Source: Anaerolineales bacterium (lineage in GTDB: Bacteria > Chloroflexota > Anaerolineae > 4572-78 > J111). Taken from it: a DNA stretch of 10,090 bases. Position 1 is the stretch's first letter, and each line of letters starts with the position of its first letter. Where the stretch lies: the NCBI GenBank assembly GCA_012032575.1, contig JAAUSP010000255.1, positions 1-10,090 on the forward strand, in the 5' to 3' direction. A model generated the notes under the pieces. It had not been told where the DNA came from and did no database searches. It worked only from the letters and a program-made list of their open reading frames with translations. Positions 1 to 5,501 of this stretch are shown in pieces. A program made the translations under genes and the position numbers.

Positions 1-29
1 TGCACCGCCCGGGGATAATATTTTTCCAT
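1..29 (-). CDS. 5' tip of an unidentified gene (partial, runs off the window)
   Basis: An ATG on the minus strand at 29-27 opens a frame reading M-E-K-Y-Y-P-R-A-V to the window edge. A GAGGGT Shine-Dalgarno-like sequence (42-37) lies 7 nt before it, which is the main support. It would be the next gene downstream of the TetR remnant; such neighbours are often the regulator's target, but nine residues do not allow a functional guess. It could also be a chance start. Confidence 0.35.
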
Positions 30-104
30 GGCTCTGACCCTCATCTATGGAATAGGGAGAGTTTACTCACAATTCGCCCTCGTGCAATTTCAGTTATGCG
101 CTTT

Positions 105-392
105 TTAAGGTGCAGTCAAGGGTAATGTTAGTATCTCAGGGTCGGGTATTTTGAACTTTTCTTTATGGGTCGCCTTATGGATGGCCAGACCCTTAATGGA
201 GGTCCAAAAAACAAGCGCGAGCGCCTCGGCATCATAATTTTTGAGGGAACCATCCTTTTGACCTTCGCGGATGATGCGGGTGATGACTTCATAGGGTACT
301 ACATTCTTTTCGCGGATGATCTTTTTGGCTTCGTCCGGGATGGCTTCGGAGGCAGTCGCCACGGCAATCAACAAGTAATTTGGAACCAGGAA
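105..392 (-). pseudogene. C-terminal remnant of a TetR-family transcriptional regulator
   Basis: The frame is open from 392 down to a TAA at 105-107, about 95 codons. The protein reads ...YLLIAVATASEAIPDEAKKI..., then REGQKDGSL and EALALVFWTSIKGLAI. The pattern 'EGQ+xGxL...D.E.LAL.FW..I.GLAI' is typical of the ligand-binding, dimerisation C-terminal domain of TetR-type repressors. The N-terminal helix-turn-helix, about 100 residues, is missing. Upstream the frame ends in a stop at 393-395, exactly where the inverted-repeat element at 394-470 begins, so the gene seems truncated by that element or a rearrangement at it. A full regulator would be about 190-210 residues. The family call rests on pattern recognition only. 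This fragment cannot bind DNA and is probably not functional. Confidence 0.55.
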
Positions 393-393
393 T

Positions 394-470
394 TAACCAC
401 AGAGGCGCAGAGACACAGAGGAAAATAATTAAAAAACTCTGTGCCTCTGCTCGCTTCGCAGTCTGTGGTA
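394..470. repeat. Inverted repeat of the 'accacagag' type
   Basis: The outer arms ACCACAGA (396-403) and TCTGTGGT (462-469) pair perfectly, and inner arms CACAGAG (414-420) and CTCTGTG (437-443) pair as well, around an AT-rich loop. The left arm has an internal period of about 8 bp (CACAGAGG, CGCAGAGA, CACAGAGG). From memory, dispersed repeats with this wording are common in intergenic DNA of many bacteria. It sits at the broken end of the TetR fragment. Confidence 0.7.
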
Positions 471-477
471 AAAAGTG

Positions 478-662
478 TCAATCTAAATTTACGGACATTT
501 GAACCTTGCCCAAATAAGCGATTGAAATCGCTCCTTCAGGGCTAAAGCCAATCGGCCACCTACGTGGACGGCTCTCTTTGTCCGCGTAGGCGGACATCGC
601 GGCGTAGCCCTCCAGGTGTGATTTTAATCGCGTCCTTATTTGAAAAGTATTGAGGTTAGGAT
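478..662. repeat. Multi-hairpin, MITE-like palindromic repeat ending on the higA-immA stop codon
   Basis: This stretch of almost 200 bp has no credible gene and is built of nested inverted repeats. CAAATAAG/CGATTGAAATC (511-529) pairs with the region 621-643. AGGGCTA (537-543) pairs with TAGCCCT (605-611). GTCCGC (580-585) pairs with GCGGAC (590-595) around GTAG. The right end (636-662, TTATTTGAAAAGTATTG then TTAGGAT) recurs with 25 of 27 matches at 8851-8877. The last base shared with that copy is the final base of the TGA stop of the antitoxin gene (664-662). It may end that transcript by forming a hairpin, but no clear U-tract is seen. Confidence 0.7.
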
Positions 663-1855
663 CAGTTTTCAGCGGCAAATAATTTGCGAGCAGCTTTGCG
701 CCCCAGCAATTCATCAAAGTTGTTGTAATTGTGCGTTTCCCAGCGGAGGCGTCTGGCCACAATGGCCGGGCAGAGGCTCAATTGATCGGCAAAGGCCACA
801 ATCCCTTTTTTGCTGATGAGTTTAGGCTTTTCCCGATTCCAGATTTCTTCAGGGATGAGCAGACGGGTGGTAAGGTTATTGGCTTCAATTTCCTGCGGAT
901 GGCACGTCTTGGATGCCCCATACTCGGTATCGTCGAAGAAGGCCACGTCGCCATTTTCCAGATGCAGGAACACATGGGCCAGTTCATGCACCAGGGTGAA
1001 CCAAAAGTTATCAAGCCGGTCGTGCCGCAGAGTCAGGCCAATAACCGGCCGACCGGACGGGGATTTGAAACACGCGCCATCCAGGTAGGTTTGCGGCAGA
1101 TGGGCGAGGATAACCAACGGGATGCCGCGCTGGTGGAGCCGTTCTTGAGCCAGGACAGGCCCCGCCGACAAACTACTCAATTTCACCACATCGCGGATGA
1201 ATTCCTCAGTCAAGTTGTCGTGCTTGTAAGGCGGCAATTCCTGTTCAGAGGCCAGGGCCAGGGCGCGGGCTTGCCAGGCTTGCATAGCCCGCTCATCCGG
1301 TTGACCTTCGGAGTTGCGACAGTATACCCGCTCCGGGGTGTGTCCCTGAAAATTGGCAAACAGTTCGGTCAGCAGTTCTTCAGCGTATTGTTTGGCATTG
1401 GCCAGGGTTCCATTGAAGGATTTAAAGTAACCCCGGTTGAACATCTCGGCAAAGGGATAGTCGTGGTAATTGTATTGAAGCGCGGCCATATTTTGGTCGG
1501 GTTCGCGCAGCAGCACTTCAGCAGGGATACCCAGCCCGGTGTGCAAAGCGCGCATCATCGCCAAACTCAGGGAACGTTTGCCGTTTAGCACTTCTGAAAC
1601 TTTGCTCTGACTGCCGATGTACTGTTCCAAATCTTTGCGCGTTAGCCCTTGCTGTTCCATGCGAAACTGGATGGCGGCCACCGGGTCGGGCAAGCCGATG
1701 GGGAAGGTTTCTTTTTCATAGGTTTCAATAAGTACGGCGAACAGTTCCAGTTCCTCTTCCTCAGGGCTGCCGGGCAAAGCCTCCATCAGACCTTCGAGAT
1801 GAGCCAGCGCTGCCTGGTAATCGGCTTCGTTTTTAATAATTTTGGGCTTCATCAT
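662..1855 (-). CDS. higA: HigA-type antitoxin fused to an ImmA/IrrE-type metallopeptidase domain
   Basis: This 397-residue protein has two parts. Residues 1-120 resemble HigA antitoxins (COG5499 type): a helical N-terminus, then an XRE-like helix-turn-helix around 66-98 (MEQQGLTRKDLEQYIG, SQSKVSEVLNGKRSLS). Residues about 225-340 form a zinc-peptidase domain of the ImmA/IrrE family. HELAH at 290-294 supplies two His ligands and the catalytic Glu, and EIEAN (322-326) the likely third ligand, E324. Plain HigA is about 100-130 residues, so the fusion is long. It is the second gene of a toxin-first operon: its ATG (1855-1853) overlaps the toxin's stop as ATGA, suggesting coupled translation; a second ATG follows directly. 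The first domain should bind and repress the operon promoter. The peptidase might cleave the protein itself or a partner, which is inference. No frameshift is seen. Confidence 0.85.
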   Translation of the reverse strand: MMKPKIIKNEADYQAALAHLEGLMEALPGSPEEEELELFAVLIETYEKETFPIGLPDPVAAIQFRMEQQGLTRKDLEQYIGSQSKVSEVLNGKRSLSLAMMRALHTGLGIPAEVLLREPDQNMAALQYNYHDYPFAEMFNRGYFKSFNGTLANAKQYAEELLTELFANFQGHTPERVYCRNSEGQPDERAMQAWQARALALASEQELPPYKHDNLTEEFIRDVVKLSSLSAGPVLAQERLHQRGIPLVILAHLPQTYLDGACFKSPSGRPVIGLTLRHDRLDNFWFTLVHELAHVFLHLENGDVAFFDDTEYGASKTCHPQEIEANNLTTRLLIPEEIWNREKPKLISKKGIVAFADQLSLCPAIVARRLRWETHNYNNFDELLGRKAARKLFAAEN

Positions 1856-2145
1856 ATTGTCTCCGCGTTAATCCGGGTATATTCAGTGTGGGGGCCGACA
1901 AACCGGATATAGACCACTTCGGTGTTGTAGTGAATCTGAACAATCAGCCGGTAATAGTTGCCTTTGATGTTGAATACGACCCGATTTCCTGGCAGAAAAT
2001 CGGCGCTGCGATAACGAGCTTTAATGTCGGTCGGGGATTTCCAATGAGCGTGTTTGGCTTCTTTTTCCCAGGCTTTCAGCGCATCTTCTATGTCCGGGTG
2101 TTCTGTCCAACACGCAATCAGTTTTTGTCTGGTGATAAGGCGCAT
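1852..2145 (-). CDS. higB: HigB-like mRNA interferase toxin (RelE superfamily)
   Basis: The 97-residue product matches the HigB_toxin family pattern (PF09907 type). It starts MRLITRQKLIACWTEHPD, has WEKEAKHAHWKSPTDIKARY in the first half, then VVFNIKGNYYRLIVQIHY (57-74) and VYIRFVGPHTEY (78-89). Length and motif order fit complete family members. These toxins cut mRNA on the ribosome and are neutralised by the antitoxin encoded next, here the HigA-metallopeptidase fusion overlapping by 4 bp. Toxin-first order is usual for hig modules. No Shine-Dalgarno sequence precedes the ATG: the preceding 30 bases are almost pure A/T, and a consensus -10 box lies only 8 nt before the start, suggesting a leaderless mRNA. 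The gene appears intact. Confidence 0.88.
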   Translation of the reverse strand: MRLITRQKLIACWTEHPDIEDALKAWEKEAKHAHWKSPTDIKARYRSADFLPGNRVVFNIKGNYYRLIVQIHYNTEVVYIRFVGPHTEYTRINAETI

Positions 2146-2153
2146 TTATTTAT

Positions 2154-2182
2154 ATTATATCCCTTTTTGGGAAATATATAAA
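2154..2182 (-). promoter_or_regulatory. Promoter of the higBA operon, apparently leaderless
   Basis: On the minus strand a perfect TATAAT lies at 2159-2154, and a weak -35, TTTATA, at 2182-2177 gives a 17-bp spacer. The distance from the -10 to the toxin ATG (2145) is only 8 nt, so the start of transcription would fall at or next to the start codon. The area is AT-rich, so chance matches are a risk. Confidence 0.5.
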
Positions 2183-2190
2183 ATATATTT
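2160..2190. promoter_or_regulatory. Candidate HigA operator palindromes over the higB promoter
   Basis: A perfect palindrome AAATATAT-AAA-ATATATTT (2172-2190) covers the -35 of the higB promoter, and TCCC-TTTTT-GGGA (2160-2172) fills the spacer. HigA antitoxins autoregulate by binding such inverted repeats in their own promoter, so these are the natural operator candidates. No known HigA consensus was matched. Confidence 0.45.
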
Positions 2191-2252
2191 ATCCTATTTT
2201 GGAAACAAAAAGCTTCTTTAGCCTCGTTATGATAACACCCTATCCCCCTCTT

Positions 2253-2281
2253 TTGCTTTTGCTCCTCTGCACTTGTACAAT
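2253..2281 (+). promoter_or_regulatory. Possible promoter of the Phd-type antitoxin gene
   Basis: TACAAT (2276-2281) is one base from the -10 consensus. A weak -35, TTGCTT (2253-2258), is 17 bp upstream. The -10 lies inside the 17-bp palindrome, which would let a bound repressor block polymerase. The -35 matches only half of the consensus. Confidence 0.35.
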
Positions 2282-2292
2282 TAAATTGTACG
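2274..2292. promoter_or_regulatory. Operator: perfect 17-bp palindrome with two TGTAC cores
   Basis: GTACAATTAAATTGTAC (2275-2291) is a perfect palindrome centred on one A. It places TGTACA (2274-2279) and TGTACG (2287-2292) 13 bp apart. In E. coli yefM-yoeB, repeated TGTACA cores are the sites bound by the YefM antitoxin. The present palindrome lies 24 bp before a Phd/YefM-type antitoxin gene, so it is very likely that gene's autoregulatory operator. Confidence 0.65.
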
Positions 2293-2315
2293 TTAGTCTC
2301 AAATAGGAGGGCAAT

Positions 2316-2510
2316 ATGATCAGTATTGGGATTAGCGAATTTAGAGCGAAGATGAATCTTATTCTGCAAAAGGTTCAAAACGGTGAAATAGTGACCCTGA
2401 CTTCACGCGGCGCGGAAGTGGCCCGCCTGGTACCGCCTGAGTTTGCCCAGGCCGCGGCCTGGCAAGAGTTGGACCGGCTCCGCCAGACGGCGGTTGTCCT
2501 TCGGGGGTAG
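2316..2510 (+). CDS. Phd/YefM-type antitoxin, short, without a toxin partner
   Basis: The 64-residue product begins MISIGISEFRAKMNLILQKV, followed by GEIVTLTSRGAEVARLVPPE. This 'I...EFRA.....L..V..GE.V.L..RG..VA.LVP' layout is the N-terminal DNA-binding and dimerisation fold of Phd/YefM antitoxins. The start is well supported by AGGAGG (2305-2310) 5 nt before the ATG. Family members usually run to 75-90 residues, with a C-terminal tail that wraps the toxin. Here the frame stops after RQTAVVLRG, so the tail is short or lost. No Doc, YoeB or VapC-like toxin frame follows; the next sequence holds hairpins and an opposite-strand gene remnant. It may act as a solitary repressor or a leftover antidote. 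Confidence 0.75.
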   Translation: MISIGISEFRAKMNLILQKVQNGEIVTLTSRGAEVARLVPPEFAQAAAWQELDRLRQTAVVLRG

Positions 2511-2515
2511 GGCGC

Positions 2516-2584
2516 GAGGCCGTGGCGAAAGCTGCGGCCTCAGCTTTTACCAACGGCCATTTTCGCAAGCCTGCCGGTTGGTAA
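2516..2584 (+). terminator. Stem-loops after the antitoxin gene, possible terminator
   Basis: AAAGCTG (2528-2534) and CAGCTTT (2541-2547) form a stem around CGGCCT, followed by only a short T run. It competes with GAGGCCG/CGGCCTC (2516-2522 and 2535-2541). A second inverted repeat follows, TTACCAACGGC (2547-2557) with GCCGGTTGGTAA (2573-2584), one base bulged. These are the only structures between the phd-type stop and the gene remnant on the other strand. They may end transcripts, but the weak T tract makes this uncertain. Confidence 0.35.
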
Positions 2585-2592
2585 ACCTTTAA

Positions 2593-2746
2593 TCAAAGAA
2601 GCATAATCGGCTCCAGCGCTATCAAGTCATCAAACTCGCTGGGGCGAAGCTGCTCAAACTCCTTTTGCAGCACCTTTTTATAGACCCATTCCGTGCCCGT
2701 CAGAATCGTGGCATTTTCGCACCATAATTGGGCGACCCGGTCTTTG
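2593..2746 (-). pseudogene. C-terminal remnant of a restriction endonuclease/helicase-like protein
   Basis: The minus-strand frame reads PKDRVAQLWCENATILTG, then TEWVYKKVLQKEFEQLRPSEF and DDLIALEPIMLL, with a TGA at 2595-2593: 51 codons. The pattern 'K...A..WCE.A..LTG..W.Y.KV.QKEFE.L.PSEF.DL' recalls the extreme C-terminus of large type III-like (Res, COG3587-type) restriction endonuclease subunits. This is from memory and not verified. Those proteins usually exceed 800 residues, so almost everything is missing. The frame breaks precisely at the end of the IS1-like element (2747), and no continuation is seen beyond its other end, so the IS event went with a deletion or rearrangement. Another conserved protein tail is possible; non-coding chance is unlikely given the amino acid pattern. 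Confidence 0.45.
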
Positions 2747-2776
2747 GGTATTGTCCCTCATTCTCCTTGATGAACT
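2747..2776 (+). repeat. Left terminal inverted repeat of the IS1-like element
   Basis: It starts GGTATTGTCCCTCATTC and ends TCCTTGATGAACT. It differs from the right copy at five positions (13, 16, 17, 28 and 29). It directly abuts the broken restriction-like gene fragment. Confidence 0.7.
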
Positions 2777-2809
2777 TCTTAAAGTAAGGCGAATAAGGGT
2801 TTGATCTTT

Positions 2810-3171
2810 GTCTAATTGGCATTCGGTCACATGCCACTGGCGCCACAAGTACAAAACCACGACCCGGCAATGGAGAGCGGCTCGGTCCAGCCAAGCACAA
2901 ACCGTATCTTTGTCGACCTGCAGGATACGACCGGTGGCTCCGATAGAATTTCCTTCGGCTAAAGCCCGCACCGCGGTCTCGAAAATCGTCCAATCGCTTT
3001 CCAAACCACAGTAGGCCGTGGCATAACTCAAGGCAACACTACTCCCACAGCCCTTACAGAGTGCCTGGGTTGACCGTAACTGGAACCATTTTTGACCATT
3101 TTGCCCTGTCGGAATGGCAGACCATAGTAGCGACAGCGTTTGTTGGGACAATAAAGTGTTTCCCACTCCAT
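2810..3171 (-). pseudogene. IS1-family transposase, N-terminal half, frameshifted
   Basis: The start is ATG at 3171-3169 behind GAGGAT (3183-3178), 6 nt away. The first frame reads METLYCPN-type sequence: LYCPNKRCRYYGLPF, then KMVKNGSSYGQPR. A lost base at about 3058-3066 moves the reading to LCKGCGSSVALSY, WTIFETAVRALAEGNSIGAT, GRILQVDKDTVCAWL and HVTECQLD. The two Cys pairs (CPNKRC and CKGC) form the zinc finger and 'EGNS.....ILQV...TV..WL' the helix-turn-helix of IS1 InsA-like proteins. ECQLD marks the first catalytic Asp (usually ECQLDELW). Everything after it, about 110 residues including the remaining DDE residues, is gone. It cannot be an active transposase. Confidence 0.75.
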
Positions 3172-3224
3172 TTTGGTATCCTCGCTCAACATTGTTTATG
3201 CTTTTGAGGATACACCAACATTTC

Positions 3225-3265
3225 ATTCCTTGACTAACTCATCAAGGAATATCAGGGACAATACC
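3225..3265 (-). repeat. Right terminal inverted repeat of the IS1-like element with an inner palindrome
   Basis: The terminal repeat occupies 3236-3265. It overlaps a stem-loop, ATTCCTTGA (3225-3233) with TCAAGGAAT (3242-3250), loop 8 nt. The same CCTTGATGA sequence serves both the terminal repeat and this palindrome, upstream of the transposase start. Confidence 0.65.
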
Positions 3266-3322
3266 TACTCTTGGGAGTTGAGAGGAATTGCACTCGGTCT
3301 ATTTCGGCACTCTTTAGCTACG

Positions 3323-3362
3323 TGGTATAATCAAGCCGCATCAAGAAACACTTTCGTATAAT
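3323..3362 (+). promoter_or_regulatory. Twin TATAAT boxes before the acyl-CoA dehydrogenase operon
   Basis: Two perfect TATAAT hexamers, each inside GTATAATCA, lie at 3326-3331 and 3357-3362, 31 bp apart. The first has the extended -10 form TGGTATAAT (3323-3331) and so does not need a good -35; none is seen. Transcription would start near 3338 or 3369 and read into the dehydrogenase gene at 3423. The sequence lies just outside the IS1-like element. Confidence 0.5.
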
Positions 3363-3372
3363 CAGTAGATAT

Positions 3373-3400
3373 CTCCCTACTCCCTACTCCCTACTACCTA
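3373..3400 (+). repeat. Tandem 7-bp repeat, four units
   Basis: The units are CTCCCTA, CTCCCTA, CTCCCTA and CTACCTA. They lie in the leader between the promoter boxes and the Shine-Dalgarno sequence of the dehydrogenase gene. Similar 7-bp units occur at 4628-4684 and inside the hydrolase gene. Confidence 0.8.
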
Positions 3401-3422
3401 CTGCACACCAAAAGGACACGCC

Positions 3423-4630
3423 ATGGACTTTGAACTCACCGAAGAGCACCGCATGATCGAGCAGATGGTCTATGAGTTTACCCGCAAAGAAGTGCTGCCG
3501 ATCATCAAACAGCACGACCGCAACCATACCTATCCGCGTGAATTATTACCCAAACTGGCCGAACAGGGCTTTCTGGGCGTCTGCCTGCCGGTGCGGTATG
3601 GGGGGGCAGGGATGGACTACATCTCGCTGGGGATTGTCTCCGAAGGGCTGGAATGGGCCGACTCCTCGGTGCGGGAGACGATAGCCGTTCACCTGGGCCT
3701 GCACGCGATGCCCATTTTTCAGTGGGGCACGGAGGAACAAAAGCGGCGCTTTTGCCTCCCTTAGCCACCGGCCAGAAAATAGCCTGCTTTGGCCTGACCG
3801 AACCCGGCGTTGGTTCCGATGTGGCCGGACTGAGCAGCCGTGCCCGCCAAGAGGGCGACAGTTACATTTTGAACGGCGAAAAGATGTGGATTACCCTGGC
3901 CGATGTAGCTGACCAGATGTTAGTCTTTGCCAAAACCGACCCGGCCAAAGGCGTCAACGGGATTACCGCTTTTATTGTCGAGCGCGACTGGCCGGGGTTG
4001 ACCACCGGCACTATCGCAGGTAAAATGGGGGTTCACGCCAGCAACACCGGCTGGATTAACATGGCCGACGTTCCCGTACCTGCCAGCCACCGCCTGGGCG
4101 AAGAGGGCGAGGGCTTTAAGATTGCCATGAGCTGCCTTGACAACGCCCGCTATACCGTCGCGGCGGGGGCGCTCGGCCTGATGAAAGCCTGTCTGCAAGA
4201 GTCGGTCAAGTACGCCCACGAGCGCAAAACATTCGGCCAGCCCATTGCCGAGTACCAACTGGTCCAGCAGATGATCGCCTTTATGCAGCAGCGTCTTGAC
4301 GCCGGGACCCTGCTGGTCCGCCAGGTCGGCTGGCTCAAGAACCGGGGCATCCGCAACACCCGCGAGACCAGCATGGCCAAATGGTTCTGCACCGACGCCG
4401 CCTTTGCCACCGCCAACGACGCCGTGCAGATTCACGGCGCTTATGGCTACTCCGACGAATACAATGTCGAGCGCTACCTGCGCAACAGCAAAAGCGCCGT
4501 TATTTACGAAGGCACCAGCCAGATTCACCAATTGATGCAGGCCGGTTATGTGCTCGGCTCCCGCCAGGACAGGCCGCTCCGTTGCGAACTGCCGGCCTAC
4601 GATCCTGACTATTGGCAAGCAGAAGCGTAG
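3423..4630 (+). CDS. Acyl-CoA dehydrogenase, split by one frameshift
   Basis: This FAD enzyme makes the alpha-beta double bond in an acyl-CoA and passes electrons to ETF, encoded next. The first frame (3423-3764) covers the N-terminal helical domain from [14 protein letters not shown] to EEQKRRF. It breaks in the T4 run at 3750-3753; one more T gives [13 protein letters not shown] and joins the second frame, which ends at 4630. The corrected product is 402 residues, the usual length. [13 protein letters not shown] is the first family signature, [12 protein letters not shown] part of the second, and Glu in [11 protein letters not shown] (about E363) is the expected catalytic base of short/medium-chain types. 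The start has AAAGGA (3411-3416) 6 nt upstream. An internal ATG at 3653 in the second frame is not a credible start. Chain length or branched-chain preference cannot be read from the sequence. Confidence 0.88.
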
Positions 4631-4684
4631 ACGGTAGACGGGGGAAGAAACTCTTTTGCCCCCGTCTACCGTCTACTGTCTACT
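4628..4684. repeat. 17-bp perfect inverted repeat of 7-bp units between the dehydrogenase and etfB
   Basis: TAGACGGTAGACGGGGG (4628-4644) pairs perfectly with CCCCCGTCTACCGTCTA (4659-4675), loop 14 nt. The arms consist of 7-bp units; the right side runs on as GTCTACC, GTCTACT, GTCTACT (4664-4684). The left arm includes the dehydrogenase's TAG stop. No T tract follows, so it is more likely an attenuating or RNA-stabilising stem, or a mobile repeat, than a terminator. Confidence 0.85.
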
Positions 4685-4705
4685 CAAAATAATGAAGGAA
4701 AACAG

Positions 4706-5499
4706 ATGAACATCATAACATTAATCAAACAGGTTCCCGATACCGCCCAGCTTTCCAGCTCCGTTGATGGTCTCAGGCTGATGAGCGAGGGCGGCGCTAG
4801 AATTGTCAACCCGTGGGATGAATACAGCCTTGAAGCGGGCCTTCGGCTCAAGGAAGCACACGGCGGCAAAGTGACCGCTCTGTGCCTGGGCAAGCCGGAT
4901 GCCGCCGAAGCGTTGAAACGCGGCCTGGCCATGGGCGCGGATGAGGCCATCCTCATCTCCGACCCCGCCCTGGAAGGCGGCGACACGTTGGCTACTGCCC
5001 GCGCCCTGGCAGCGGCGATCAAAAGATAGGCCAATTCGATTTGATTCTGGCCGGCCGCTCGGCGATTGACGGCAACACGGCGGCGACGGCGGTGCAGGTG
5101 GCCGCCTTATTGGACGTGTCACAGTTGTCGTATGTGGCCGCCATCAAAGCGATTGACGCGGTGGCCAAGACCATTACGGTGGTTCGCTTGATAGAAAATG
5201 GCCGCGAAACGGTCAGCAGCAACTTGCCGGCGGTGGTCACGGTGGTCAAAGAGATCAACGAGCCGCGCTTTCCCAGCTTTATCGGTATTCGCAAAGCGGC
5301 CAAAGCGACCATTCCCACCTGGGGCCTGGCCGATTTGGGCCTGTCTGCCGCTCAGGTGGGGGCCGCCGGTTCCCAGGTAAGCTGGCCGCAGGTCAGCCTG
5401 CCCCCGGCCCGCGAAGGCGGCGCTGTAATCATCAGTGGCTCACCCGCCGAAGCTGCCAAAACTCTGGCCGACAAACTGGCTGCGGAAAAGGTGATATAA
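4706..5499 (+). CDS. etfB: Electron transfer flavoprotein beta subunit, split by one frameshift
   Basis: ETF beta binds AMP and, with ETF alpha, takes electrons from acyl-CoA dehydrogenases. The first frame (4706-5029) starts MNIITLIKQVPDTAQL and holds RIVNPWDEYSLEAGLRL and RGLAMGADEAILISD. It ends in AAIKR-stop. Adding one A to the A4 run at 5021-5024 gives AAIKKIGQFDLILAGRSAIDG and continues in the second frame to a TAA at 5497-5499. The corrected length is 264 residues, normal for the family. VVTVVKEINEPRFPSFIGI is the conserved beta-subunit region. GAAGGA (4694-4699) lies 6 nt before the ATG. The gene follows the dehydrogenase and its hairpin and sits 2 bp before etfA, the standard etfBA order. 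Confidence 0.9.
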
Positions 5500-5501
5500 C
5501 C

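Larger units (their letters stand above)
2747..3265 (-). mobile_element. Internally deleted IS1-like element, 519 bp, with 30-bp terminal inverted repeats
   Basis: The left end (2747-2776) and the reverse complement of the right end (3236-3265) both start GGTATTGTCCCT and both contain TCCTTGATGA; 25 of 30 positions match. Between them lies the N-terminal half of an IS1-family transposase on the minus strand. The distance from the last recognisable transposase codon (2810) to the left repeat is about 33 bp, so the catalytic half was deleted. IS1-type elements are normally about 700-1,000 bp. No convincing 8-9 bp target duplication flanks the ends. With both ends kept it could move only if a full relative supplies transposase. 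Confidence 0.7.

Noticed and set aside
478..762. Minus-strand frame of 94 codons
   Set aside because: Most of it is the multi-hairpin repeat and the rest is out of frame with the antitoxin gene.
731..1588. Long plus-strand frame of 285 codons
   Set aside because: It lies opposite the antitoxin-peptidase gene, whose motifs (HTH, HELAH) are clear; the plus-strand product has no family features.
2118..2378. Minus-strand frame of 86 codons across the divergent promoter region
   Set aside because: It overlaps the higB start, the higB promoter and the phd-type start, and has no recognisable features.
2757..2815. Reading the left IS end as part of the restriction-like protein (YFKKFIKENEGQYPK)
   Set aside because: The same bases recur as the right terminal repeat, so they belong to the element; the frame also differs from the gene tail by one base.
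2739..3273. 8-bp target duplication flanking the IS1-like element
   Set aside because: GGTCTTTG on the left and TACTCTTG on the right match in only 3 of 8 positions.
3373..3400. CRISPR-like array
   Set aside because: The units are 7 bp without spacers; no array of 25-40-bp repeats with unique spacers occurs in the window.
3920..4618. Minus-strand frame of 232 codons opposite the acyl-CoA dehydrogenase
   Set aside because: The plus strand carries both dehydrogenase signatures and the catalytic Glu; the antisense frame is codon-bias shadow.
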